Shown here piece by piece: positions 34,119 to 40,477 of a stretch of DNA of 42,099 bases. The notes under the pieces were generated by a model that was given only the letters and a program-made list of their open reading frames with translations, was not told where the DNA came from and searched no databases. Position 1 is the first letter of the stretch. Every line of letters begins with the position of its first letter. A program made the translations under genes and the position numbers. The DNA comes from Bacteroidales bacterium (lineage in GTDB: Bacteria; Bacteroidota; Bacteroidia; Bacteroidales; UBA932), in NCBI GenBank assembly GCA_017558775.1, contig JAFYTP010000014.1, positions 1 through 42,099 of the forward strand. Reading direction: 5' to 3'.

Positions 34119-34147
34119 CAAAGATATTCTTTAGGTAAAAAAGACAA
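34119..34147 (-). promoter_or_regulatory. Promoter of the second susCD operon
   Basis: On the minus strand TTG (34147-34145) is followed by 18 nt and TATCTTTG (34126-34119), a perfect -7 box. The leader to the ATG at 34075 would be about 38 nt. The region between 34148 and 34253 is AT-rich, with no gene or repeat that I can see. Confidence 0.72.
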
Positions 34148-34253
34148 TTTTAAAAATATGTCATAAATTTTCAATCTTCGGTCTATTGGCCCCTTTACGG
34201 GGCGTGTGGTTTGGTTTCCATTCCATCACAGCAAGCATCTCAAATAAAATTTG

Positions 34254-34261
34254 TATCTTTG
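34254..34261 (+). promoter_or_regulatory. -7 box for the 93-residue protein gene (TATCTTTG)
   Basis: A perfect TAnnTTTG match lies 22 nt before the ATG at 34284. No well-spaced -33 element is visible. Confidence 0.6.
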
Positions 34262-34283
34262 CAGCGAATTAATTCAGAAAGCT

Positions 34284-34565
34284 ATGAATCTCAGAGAAAT
34301 CAAGAAAGACATCGAGTATGTGATCGGTGCGTTCGTGGACGACTGCGCCCTCTTCCTTTCCGTGCATCCGGGCAAGAACGCCGACGAAGTCGCGAACCTG
34401 ATCGACGGTGCCGTGGACCTGTTCAATGACCTCCGCAACCGGCTTGGCAAGCCGGAGGGCAACAAGCGCGCCTACTACGACGGTATCCGCAAGGAGCTCC
34501 TCGAGAAGACCGACGCCCTCTACGACAAGCTCAGCGAGGCGGTGAAGAAAGGCCTCGGCGACTAA
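34284..34565 (+). CDS. Small conserved cytosolic helical protein, unknown function
   Basis: This 93-residue protein starts MNLREIKKDIEYVIGAFVDDCALF. It is highly charged and appears entirely helical, with no signal peptide or membrane segment. The clean promoter, the normal codon use of the region and a dedicated terminator make it a real gene. It resembles small conserved proteins of unknown function seen in Bacteroidales, but I cannot assign a family. It is monocistronic between the second susCD operon and the polyphosphate-polymerase operon. An upstream in-frame start at 34251 would overlap the promoter and was rejected. Confidence 0.82.
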   Translation: MNLREIKKDIEYVIGAFVDDCALFLSVHPGKNADEVANLIDGAVDLFNDLRNRLGKPEGNKRAYYDGIRKELLEKTDALYDKLSEAVKKGLGD

Positions 34566-34582
34566 GCATACCTCCATAAGAA

Positions 34583-34614
34583 AAAGGTGTCCGGAGAACG
34601 CTCCGGGCACCTTT
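34583..34614. terminator. Terminator between the small gene and the DUF2490 gene
   Basis: AAAGGTGTCCGGAG (34583-34596) pairs with CTCCGGGCACCTTT (34601-34614), with one T-G wobble and an AACG tetraloop. It lies between convergent genes and could act on both strands. Confidence 0.88.
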
Positions 34615-34634
34615 CGTCGTCTTAAGTGGCCTCG

Positions 34635-35471
34635 TCAGAACGACCACTTGTAACCCACGCCGGCGGAAATCAGGTTGCCGGTGTACCAGTCGATGGATTT
34701 GAGGACGAGCCCGTTCTCTTTCCAGCTGGCGGACCCTTCCTTGTTCGTGTCGATCTCCTTGTCCTTGTAATGGTCCCCGAGGAGGTAAAAGTCGAGGGCG
34801 TGGCGCTTGTCAAACTTCACCGTCACGCCAATCTGGGCGCGGAGGCGGCTGACGTAAGAGTGATTGTAGCCCAGGAACTTTTCATTCTTGTAGAGGTCCT
34901 TATTGGGCGTATCCTCGGTAGCGTACGGATTGGCCTCGCCGTAGTATCTCGCGTCGTTCAGGGCTGTCTTGACCTCGAATCCGGCATAGGGGACAACACT
35001 CCCCAAGCCCAGGTACTTGACGGAAACCTTTGACTTGAGAGCCAGCGCATTGCGTGGTGCCTGGAGCGTATTCATCTCGCCTGGCCTGTGCGTGATCCGG
35101 AAGGTTTCCTTGAGCCCGAACTGCCAGTCCGTCGTCTTATAAGTTCCCGTGAGGAAGAAGTTGCCGCGATGGCGCTGTGTCCAATCCTTGGACTCCAGCT
35201 TGTACCGGTTGATCAGCTCGTATTCAGCACCGACCTTCAGGAAGGAGAGCACCTTGTATTCCACGCCGATTCCCGTGTAGGAACGCATGAGGTCGTTTCC
35301 GGAGCTGTACCAGCGGAACTCCTCATGGGCCATTACATGCAGTCCTTTCGCCACTTTGGCATCGGCCTCCACCGTCGCGCGGGCGCCGAAGGACGTCCCC
35401 TCGTTATAGGTCGTCTGCGCGAAGGCCGCGGCCGGAACCGCCAGCAGGAGTGTCAACAGCAGCTTCTTCAT
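34635..35471 (-). CDS. DUF2490-like outer-membrane beta-barrel protein
   Basis: The 278-residue protein has the signal MKKLLLTLLLAVPAAAFAQ. It then shows alternating hydrophobic/polar strands rich in Tyr, Trp and Phe, ending with the barrel-type C-terminus GVGYKWSF. The pattern (EEFRWYSSGNDLMRSYTGIG, VGAEYELINRY, QRHRGNFFLTG) resembles DUF2490 proteins, small outer-membrane barrels of unknown function. It is the last gene of the minus-strand operon, and its start overlaps the DUF4956 gene by 4 nt. In this setting it may be the outer-membrane component of whatever the polymerase and membrane protein do, which is inference. Confidence 0.8.
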   Translation of the reverse strand: MKKLLLTLLLAVPAAAFAQTTYNEGTSFGARATVEADAKVAKGLHVMAHEEFRWYSSGNDLMRSYTGIGVEYKVLSFLKVGAEYELINRYKLESKDWTQRHRGNFFLTGTYKTTDWQFGLKETFRITHRPGEMNTLQAPRNALALKSKVSVKYLGLGSVVPYAGFEVKTALNDARYYGEANPYATEDTPNKDLYKNEKFLGYNHSYVSRLRAQIGVTVKFDKRHALDFYLLGDHYKDKEIDTNKEGSASWKENGLVLKSIDWYTGNLISAGVGYKWSF

Positions 35472-36235
35472 TGCTCCACGTAATCTTTAGCGCGGGTGAT
35501 CTGGTCGATGGAACCGGTCTCGTCCTTCCCGAGGGTATAGAACACCTTGATGAAGGCGGCATCCTTCAGGAAGTCCACGTGCCCGATTTCCACGTTGTCG
35601 ACCTTGATGCCGAGGCGCTTCTCCAGGTCGGCGACGAGCTCGGCCCGGCGCTCCGGGACGATGAGCTCGATCCGGTCGTAGAGGACCAGCTTGGTGGAGG
35701 TCCGCTTCTGGAGCTTGTCGCTCTCCAGGAACCAGATCAGGCCGATGACGAGGAGGTTCGAGATGATGGTGACCAGCAGCGCGCCCATGTTCAGGGCGTA
35801 GTGCGGGGCGTCGGATGTCGCGCCGACGACCCGGTACAGCGGCGCCAGGCCGTTCATCGCCGCCAGGGCGATGATCACGAACAGGTAGGTCATCTCCCGG
35901 ATGGGCACGGTCTCGGTCCGGTACCGGATGACGCCGAAGATGGCGAACAGGCCCAGGGTGAGGCCCACGCCCACCTCCACATTGCCCATGATATACAGGA
36001 GCATCAGCATCGCCGTGGAGAACACCATGAAGGTGAAATAGTAGTCGCGGCGGCGGCTCTTCCGGTAATAGAAGAGGCCCACGATGACCCAGCACACGGC
36101 GAGGTTCAGGAAGAACCGGATCGCGAGTTCCGTGAGGCTCTGAGCGGTGGTCATCATCGCGTCGGTGATGGACTGGATGTCGAGGAAGTTCTCGTCGGCG
36201 AGATCGTACTCGCCGAGGTCTTGCATCGTAATCAT
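35468..36235 (-). CDS. DUF4956 multi-pass inner-membrane protein
   Basis: The 255-residue protein has about four to five hydrophobic segments between residues 38 and 172. One segment is highly conserved in the family (VGLTLGLFAIFGVIRYRTE, VPIREMTYLF). A soluble C-terminal domain of about 80 residues (LVLYDRIELIVPERRAELVADLEKRLG) probably lies in the cytosol. DUF4956 proteins are commonly encoded beside VTC-domain polyphosphate polymerases and CotH-type proteins; their activity is not established as far as I know. Its ends overlap both neighbours by 4 nt, so the three proteins are likely made in fixed ratio. A transport or anchoring role for the polymer is a reasonable hypothesis. Confidence 0.88.
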   Translation of the reverse strand: MITMQDLGEYDLADENFLDIQSITDAMMTTAQSLTELAIRFFLNLAVCWVIVGLFYYRKSRRRDYYFTFMVFSTAMLMLLYIMGNVEVGVGLTLGLFAIFGVIRYRTETVPIREMTYLFVIIALAAMNGLAPLYRVVGATSDAPHYALNMGALLVTIISNLLVIGLIWFLESDKLQKRTSTKLVLYDRIELIVPERRAELVADLEKRLGIKVDNVEIGHVDFLKDAAFIKVFYTLGKDETGSIDQITRAKDYVEQ

Positions 36236-37029
36236 GCTACGGTGATTTTACGGTTGATGGTCTTTTCGATGAGCCGCACCTTCTCCTTGAACCGGTTGGA
36301 ACGGGCCGACGGGTCCGTGAGGGTGACGGCGATGCAGTATTTGCTGATCCGGGCGACTTTCACCCGGTGGTCCAGGAGGATACCCTTCATCGCGCTGGCG
36401 GAGCGTCCGTCCTGTTTGAGTTCGATGACGACGGCGTCCCCGAGATCCGTCTCAAGTCCGGTGCGGAAGTTCTTGAACCGGAGGTCCGTGTCGATGGTGA
36501 TCCGCTCCGTCATCGCGGGGTTCACGAGCGTGATCCGCCGGAAGGCGGTCTCCAGGGTGGGGAGGAGTTCCTCCGCGCGGAAGTCGGACCAGTCGGCAAG
36601 ATACCGGCACGCGGCGGCATCGGCCCGGAAATCAGGCAGTTCCGCCATCGGGATGGCGGTGCGCTTCTTCTTGGTCCGCCCGCGGTTATTCTTCCGCTTG
36701 ATCTCCAGGAAGGCGTCGCCGGAATTGACATAGGCGCGGGTGCGCACCTTCTGCCGGCGGAGCCGCTGGTTGTGATGGTCGGAGAACATCCGGAGGCCCG
36801 GGGTGTCGAAATAGACGGAGTCGTAGGGGCTGATCCGGGACCCGCCGGCGACGAGGACGCGGTAGCCGGCGGCGGCCGCGTCGCGGAGCACGCCCGCGAG
36901 CGTCGCCTCATCCGAGAGATACTTCGTGTCCACCCGGTTCATCAGACGCACCGCGTCCATCTCCGCCAGGGAAACGGGCGCGAAGCCGTCCAAGGTTGCG
37001 GCAGGGAATATGCGCGCAGGGTCAGGCAT
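36232..37029 (-). CDS. VTC-domain polyphosphate polymerase
   Basis: The 265-residue protein matches the catalytic tunnel domain of yeast Vtc4. It shows NRVDTKY near residues 31-37 (Arg32, Asp34, Lys36), YFDTP, the basic strand RRQKVRTRAY, LEIKRK (Glu109, Lys111), TERITIDTDLRF, VVIELK (Glu203, Lys205) and SKYCIAVTL. In the family these charged residues line a tunnel that turns ATP gamma-phosphates into polyphosphate. There is no membrane segment, so it is cytosolic and probably bound to the DUF4956 protein encoded next. The start overlaps the upstream small gene by 8 nt. Whether the product is inorganic polyphosphate is inferred from the family only. Confidence 0.88.
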   Translation of the reverse strand: MPDPARIFPAATLDGFAPVSLAEMDAVRLMNRVDTKYLSDEATLAGVLRDAAAAGYRVLVAGGSRISPYDSVYFDTPGLRMFSDHHNQRLRRQKVRTRAYVNSGDAFLEIKRKNNRGRTKKKRTAIPMAELPDFRADAAACRYLADWSDFRAEELLPTLETAFRRITLVNPAMTERITIDTDLRFKNFRTGLETDLGDAVVIELKQDGRSASAMKGILLDHRVKVARISKYCIAVTLTDPSARSNRFKEKVRLIEKTINRKITVA

Positions 37030-37441
37030 CCTCGGCGATGTATTCGAACACCTTGATGGTCAGGAGCTTTCCCTTCGCGTTGTAGTTATACTGGGTTTTC
37101 TTGCGGCCGAACTCGTTGTATTCGTACTTCTTGACGGATTCCAGCCGGTTCCGCTCGTTGTACACCGACTCCTTGATGCATTTACCCTCGGCGCCGGGGG
37201 CATACTCGAAGCGCTTGCGCCACTTCTGACCTTCGGAATTGTATTCGATCTCCTCGATCTTCTTGCCGTCGGCATCGTAGGTGGTGACATGGTCCAGCAC
37301 CTTCTTCCCGCTCCGGGGATCGGTGTTCCATTCCTTGATGACCAGATTCTTCTTGTTGATCTTCTGGCCAGTGGTATTCTGGGCCGCGGCCGGCGCGACG
37401 AGCGCGAAGGCTAGGGCGATGATGGCGAGTAACTTTCTCAT
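37022..37441 (-). CDS. Small secreted YD-repeat-like protein
   Basis: The 139-residue protein starts MRKLLAIIALAFALVAPAAAQ, a clear signal peptide. The mature part consists of short beta repeats of the type TTYDADGKKIEEIEYNSEGQKWRK and KYEYNEFGRKKTQYNYNAKGKL. These recall antitoxin- or Rhs-like YD/toxin_YwqK repeats, which fold as extended beta sheets and have no enzymatic motif. It is probably periplasmic or surface-exposed. It is the first gene of the polymerase operon and overlaps the VTC gene by 8 nt. I chose ATG 37441, since a frame start at 37462 lies upstream of the -7 box. Confidence 0.8.
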   Translation of the reverse strand: MRKLLAIIALAFALVAPAAAQNTTGQKINKKNLVIKEWNTDPRSGKKVLDHVTTYDADGKKIEEIEYNSEGQKWRKRFEYAPGAEGKCIKESVYNERNRLESVKKYEYNEFGRKKTQYNYNAKGKLLTIKVFEYIAEDA

Positions 37442-37448
37442 AATTTTG

Positions 37449-37456
37449 CAAATATA
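37449..37456 (-). promoter_or_regulatory. -7 box of the polyphosphate-polymerase operon (TATATTTG)
   Basis: The minus strand TATATTTG is a perfect TAnnTTTG match. It ends 7 nt before the ATG at 37441, in the 27-nt gap after the beta-helix lipoprotein gene. The mRNA would be leaderless or nearly so. Confidence 0.55.
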
Positions 37457-37468
37457 CAACAATTCTCA

Positions 37469-39211
37469 TTACCGGCCGCCCGGACCGCCGCCGGGACCCA
37501 TGCCGCCACCGCCTCCGCTATAGGAGGAAATCGTGCAGGCCGTGCCATCAGTGACGGTTGCCTCAGTCCGGTACAGACCGCCGAAGTACTCCGTTCCGCC
37601 GCTCACTTTGACACCATATTTGATGGTTTTCAGGGAAGGGTTGGATACAACCAGCGTCAGGCTGCTGACGTTCGGGGTCTTGAAAGCGCAGAGGACATTG
37701 CCCTTTTCGTCGAACATGGCATAGTCGGTATTGGCCTTGACCGTCCCGGCCGACCAGCATTGCTGGCTGAGGGACGCGCCGCTCTCCAGCCCGCCGACGG
37801 CGATGACGGTGCCGCCGGTGAGATAGAGCTTCTTATGCTCCTCCGAGTTCGCGTCGATGGCGATTTCCGGTGAGCGGGAGCCGATGGCGTACACGACGCC
37901 GCCCTTGATGTAGAGGTCGCCGTTGGCGTCCAGGCCGTCGTTGCCGCTGGAGTAGGCAAAGACCGCCCCGCCTTCGACGGACAGGTCACTGTCGGCGTTG
38001 ATGGCGTCGTCGCTGGAATAGGCATACACCTCGCCGCCGGAGATGACCAGCACGCCCTTGGCCTCCAGGGCTTCATGGCTGGCGCTTTTCGCGGTGAGCT
38101 TGCCACCGGAGATATACATGTTGCCATCGAACTTGACGGCCTTGGAGGCGACGGAATTGTCTTCTGTCGATGAACCCTGCCCGTGCCCGCCGGGACGCCC
38201 GCTGGGGCCGAAACCGCCGCCGGAACTGGTTCCGTAGTTGGCGCCGGTGACATTGACAGTCACGGTTCCGCCCTTGAAGTACGCGACGTTGTCGCCGCTG
38301 ATGCCCTTGGCGCCCGTACCGGAGCTGGTGATGTTCAGGATACCGTCGACCATCTCGAAGCGGAGGTCCGCCTTGATGCCGGCGACGCCGGTCAGCTCGC
38401 CGTCCACTTCACCCGCGGAACCCGTGGTCACAATGTTCGTCACTCCGCCGGCGAAATACACCAGCGTGTCGGAGGAAAAACCCTTCTTGCCCGTCCCGGA
38501 CACGTTCACGTCGATGGTTCCGTCACTGACGATGATGGATTCCTTGCCCCGGACGCCGTGGCCGGCGCTGGAAGTGACCTTCACGGTAGGGGAGGCCATG
38601 AAACGGACGTAATCGTCGGAGGTGATGCCTGCCTTGCCGGTGGCATTGACCGTCAAGGTGCCGTCGCCGCTGAAGACGAGCTGGCCTTCGGAGAAGAAGG
38701 CGGCCTTTTCGTCCTCGTCGTCCGGCGTTTGCGAATAAGACACGCCGTCGGCGAGGGTGTTTGTGCCCTTCACGACCACGAAAGTGCGCTTGTGGCTCTG
38801 GTTGTTGATGGCCGCGCCCTTCGTGTTCGTCAGATTCAGCCCGTTGAGGAGGATCTGCTGCTTCCGGGTGCTGTACAGTTTGAAATAGCCGTCGGAGGAG
38901 GAGCCGGAAAGGTCGTAGATGACGGCCTCCTGGCCATTGTTGGTGATAGTGACGCCGGCGCCGGATATACTTATGGTAAAATCCTCGGTAGTTCCGGTGA
39001 CTTTGGCGCTAGTTCCGGAAAAGACCACTTTCACGGTGCGGTCAAACGTGGAGTTCGCCACGTTGTCGTCTTCTTTGTCTGTTTGGATGTTGCTTCCGGC
39101 CGTATCGTCTCCGGCGACGACGGTCTCGGTCTTGTCTTCCGGGCTGATGATGTCATCTTTGCCGCAGGCCAGCAGAAGCAGGCAGGCCACGGCTAATGCT
39201 ATGTTCCTCAT
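37469..39211 (-). CDS. Cthe_2159-like beta-helix (carbohydrate-binding, DUF4353-type) lipoprotein
   Basis: The protein has 580 residues from ATG 39211, with MRNIALAVACLLLLACG (lipobox Cys16) and an acidic linker. The body is built from right-handed beta-helix-like turns with recurring motifs such as AAFFSEGQLVFSGDGTLTV, KAGITSDDYVRF, KGISGDNVAYFKGGTVTV, HEALEAKGVLVISGGEVYAY and DDAINADSDLSVEGG. These match the Cthe_2159 family, reported as calcium- and acidic-polysaccharide-binding. A Gly/Ser-rich insert interrupts the helix (GGGFGPSGRPGGHGQG), and the C-terminus is GGGGGMGPGGGPGGR. In other bacteria this family occurs beside CotH, VTC and DUF4956 genes, as it does here. The frame stays open upstream to 41245, antisense to galE and the PBP gene; that part is not coding. 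Confidence 0.87.
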   Translation of the reverse strand: MRNIALAVACLLLLACGKDDIISPEDKTETVVAGDDTAGSNIQTDKEDDNVANSTFDRTVKVVFSGTSAKVTGTTEDFTISISGAGVTITNNGQEAVIYDLSGSSSDGYFKLYSTRKQQILLNGLNLTNTKGAAINNQSHKRTFVVVKGTNTLADGVSYSQTPDDEDEKAAFFSEGQLVFSGDGTLTVNATGKAGITSDDYVRFMASPTVKVTSSAGHGVRGKESIIVSDGTIDVNVSGTGKKGFSSDTLVYFAGGVTNIVTTGSAGEVDGELTGVAGIKADLRFEMVDGILNITSSGTGAKGISGDNVAYFKGGTVTVNVTGANYGTSSGGGFGPSGRPGGHGQGSSTEDNSVASKAVKFDGNMYISGGKLTAKSASHEALEAKGVLVISGGEVYAYSSDDAINADSDLSVEGGAVFAYSSGNDGLDANGDLYIKGGVVYAIGSRSPEIAIDANSEEHKKLYLTGGTVIAVGGLESGASLSQQCWSAGTVKANTDYAMFDEKGNVLCAFKTPNVSSLTLVVSNPSLKTIKYGVKVSGGTEYFGGLYRTEATVTDGTACTISSYSGGGGGMGPGGGPGGR

Positions 39212-39273
39212 AGTTCTTTTATTAGTACACGTGCCGGACATTGAAGCAAGGATAATGCCGCAATTTAGTAAAA

Positions 39274-39289
39274 ATCGAAATATTTCGAT
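39274..39289. promoter_or_regulatory. 16-bp perfect palindrome in divergent promoter region
   Basis: ATCGAAATATTTCGAT is a perfect palindrome located 63 nt upstream of the beta-helix lipoprotein start and 88 nt upstream of galE. It has the look of a dimeric repressor operator. No similar palindrome was seen elsewhere in the window. Confidence 0.45.
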
Positions 39290-39345
39290 ACGTTTTTTTC
39301 TCATCAATCCGCGCCGGTGAATAACACGGGTATACCTAAATTTCG

Positions 39346-39353
39346 TATCTTTG
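39346..39353 (+). promoter_or_regulatory. -7 box of galE promoter (TATCTTTG)
   Basis: A perfect TAnnTTTG match lies 23 nt before the galE ATG at 39377. No -33 TTTG at usual spacing is visible. Confidence 0.6.
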
Positions 39354-39376
39354 TAATTCACTAAAATACAAAGCTC

Positions 39377-40405
39377 ATGAAAAAGACAGTTCTTGTATCT
39401 GGTGGCGCGGGCTTCATTGGAAGCCATGTGACCGTGGAACTCATCGAGGCGGGCTACGATGTGGTGGTAGCCGACAATTTCTCCAACTGCGACCATACCT
39501 GTTTCGAAGGCGTGAAGAAGATTACCGGCCGGGAAGATATTCCGCTCGTGGAAATGGACTTCTGCGACGCGGCCGCCGTCAAGAAGATCTTCCGGGACTA
39601 TCCCATCGACGCCGTCATCCATTTCGCCGCCTACAAGGCCGTGGGTGAGTCCGTGGAGAAGCCCCTGATGTACTACAAGAACAACCTCCTCAGCTTCATG
39701 AACGTGCTGGAGGCCGCCCAGGAGAAGGGCAATTTCAATGTCCTGTTCTCCTCCTCCGCCACCGTGTACGGCGAGCCAGACAAGGTCCCCGTGACCGAGA
39801 AAACGCCCCGCAAGCCCGCCATCTCGCCTTACGGCAACACCAAGACGATGTGCGAAGACATCCTCCAGGATACCGTGAAGGCCAGCCACGGCTCTGTCAA
39901 GGGCATCCTCCTGCGTTACTTCAACCCGATCGGCGCACACCCGAGCGCCCTCATCGGCGAACTCCCGCGCGGCGTTCCCAACAATCTCGTCCCTTTCATC
40001 ACCCAGACCGCCATCGGCAAGCGCGAGTGCCTCAGCATCTTCGGTGACGACTATCCCACCCCCGACGGCACCGGCCTGCGCGACTTCATCGACGTCGTCG
40101 ACCTGGCCAAGGCCCATGTCTTCGCGGTCACCCGGATGCTCGAGGGCAAGATGAAGAAAGACTGCGAGATTTTCAACATCGGCACCGGCACCCCGCTCTC
40201 CGTGATGGAGCTGGTCAAGGCGTTCGAGAAGGTGAACGGCGTCAAGGTCAATTACCGCATCGCCCCGCGCCGTCCCGGCGACATCATCGCCATCTGGGCG
40301 GACCCTACCCTCGCCAACGAGGAAATGGGCTGGAAGGCCACCCGCAGCATCGAGGAAACCCTCGCCGCCGCCTGGGCCTGGGAGAAGCACCTGGCCGGTA
40401 AGTAA
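39377..40405 (+). CDS. galE: UDP-glucose 4-epimerase
   Basis: GalE interconverts UDP-glucose and UDP-galactose (or their N-acetyl forms) with bound NAD, feeding galactose metabolism and surface polysaccharide synthesis. The 342-residue protein has the Rossmann motif GGAGFIGSH (residues 9-17), HFAAYKAVGES, SSSATVYG (Ser127) and the catalytic PYGNTK (Tyr152, Lys156), followed by LRYFNPIGAHPS and GTGLRDFIDVVDLAKAH. Length and motifs are canonical. The gene is monocistronic, with its own promoter and a terminator. Confidence 0.96.
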   Translation: MKKTVLVSGGAGFIGSHVTVELIEAGYDVVVADNFSNCDHTCFEGVKKITGREDIPLVEMDFCDAAAVKKIFRDYPIDAVIHFAAYKAVGESVEKPLMYYKNNLLSFMNVLEAAQEKGNFNVLFSSSATVYGEPDKVPVTEKTPRKPAISPYGNTKTMCEDILQDTVKASHGSVKGILLRYFNPIGAHPSALIGELPRGVPNNLVPFITQTAIGKRECLSIFGDDYPTPDGTGLRDFIDVVDLAKAHVFAVTRMLEGKMKKDCEIFNIGTGTPLSVMELVKAFEKVNGVKVNYRIAPRRPGDIIAIWADPTLANEEMGWKATRSIEETLAAAWAWEKHLAGK

Positions 40406-40434
40406 TCCGGTTTTCCGGACCCTATTTATAGAAG

Positions 40435-40465
40435 AAGGTGTGACGTTAAAATCACACCTTTTGTT
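40435..40465 (+). terminator. Terminator of galE, abutting the next promoter
   Basis: AAGGTGTGA (40435-40443) and TCACACCTT (40452-40460) form a perfect 9-bp stem with an 8-nt loop, followed by TTGTTT. A smaller TCCGG-TTTT-CCGGA hairpin (40406-40419) lies just after the galE stop. The T-rich tail runs directly into the -7 box at 40466. Confidence 0.85.
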
Positions 40466-40473
40466 TATCTTTG
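40466..40473 (+). promoter_or_regulatory. -7 box of the PBP4 gene (TATCTTTG)
   Basis: A perfect TAnnTTTG match ends only 4 nt before the ATG at 40478, so transcription is predicted to begin at the start codon. The expected -33 position falls inside the galE terminator hairpin and shows no TTTG. Confidence 0.55.
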
Positions 40474-40477
40474 CAGT

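Noticed and set aside
36001-36700. CotH kinase expected beside VTC and DUF4956
   Set aside because: No CotH-like frame is found on either strand in the operon or its flanks within the window.
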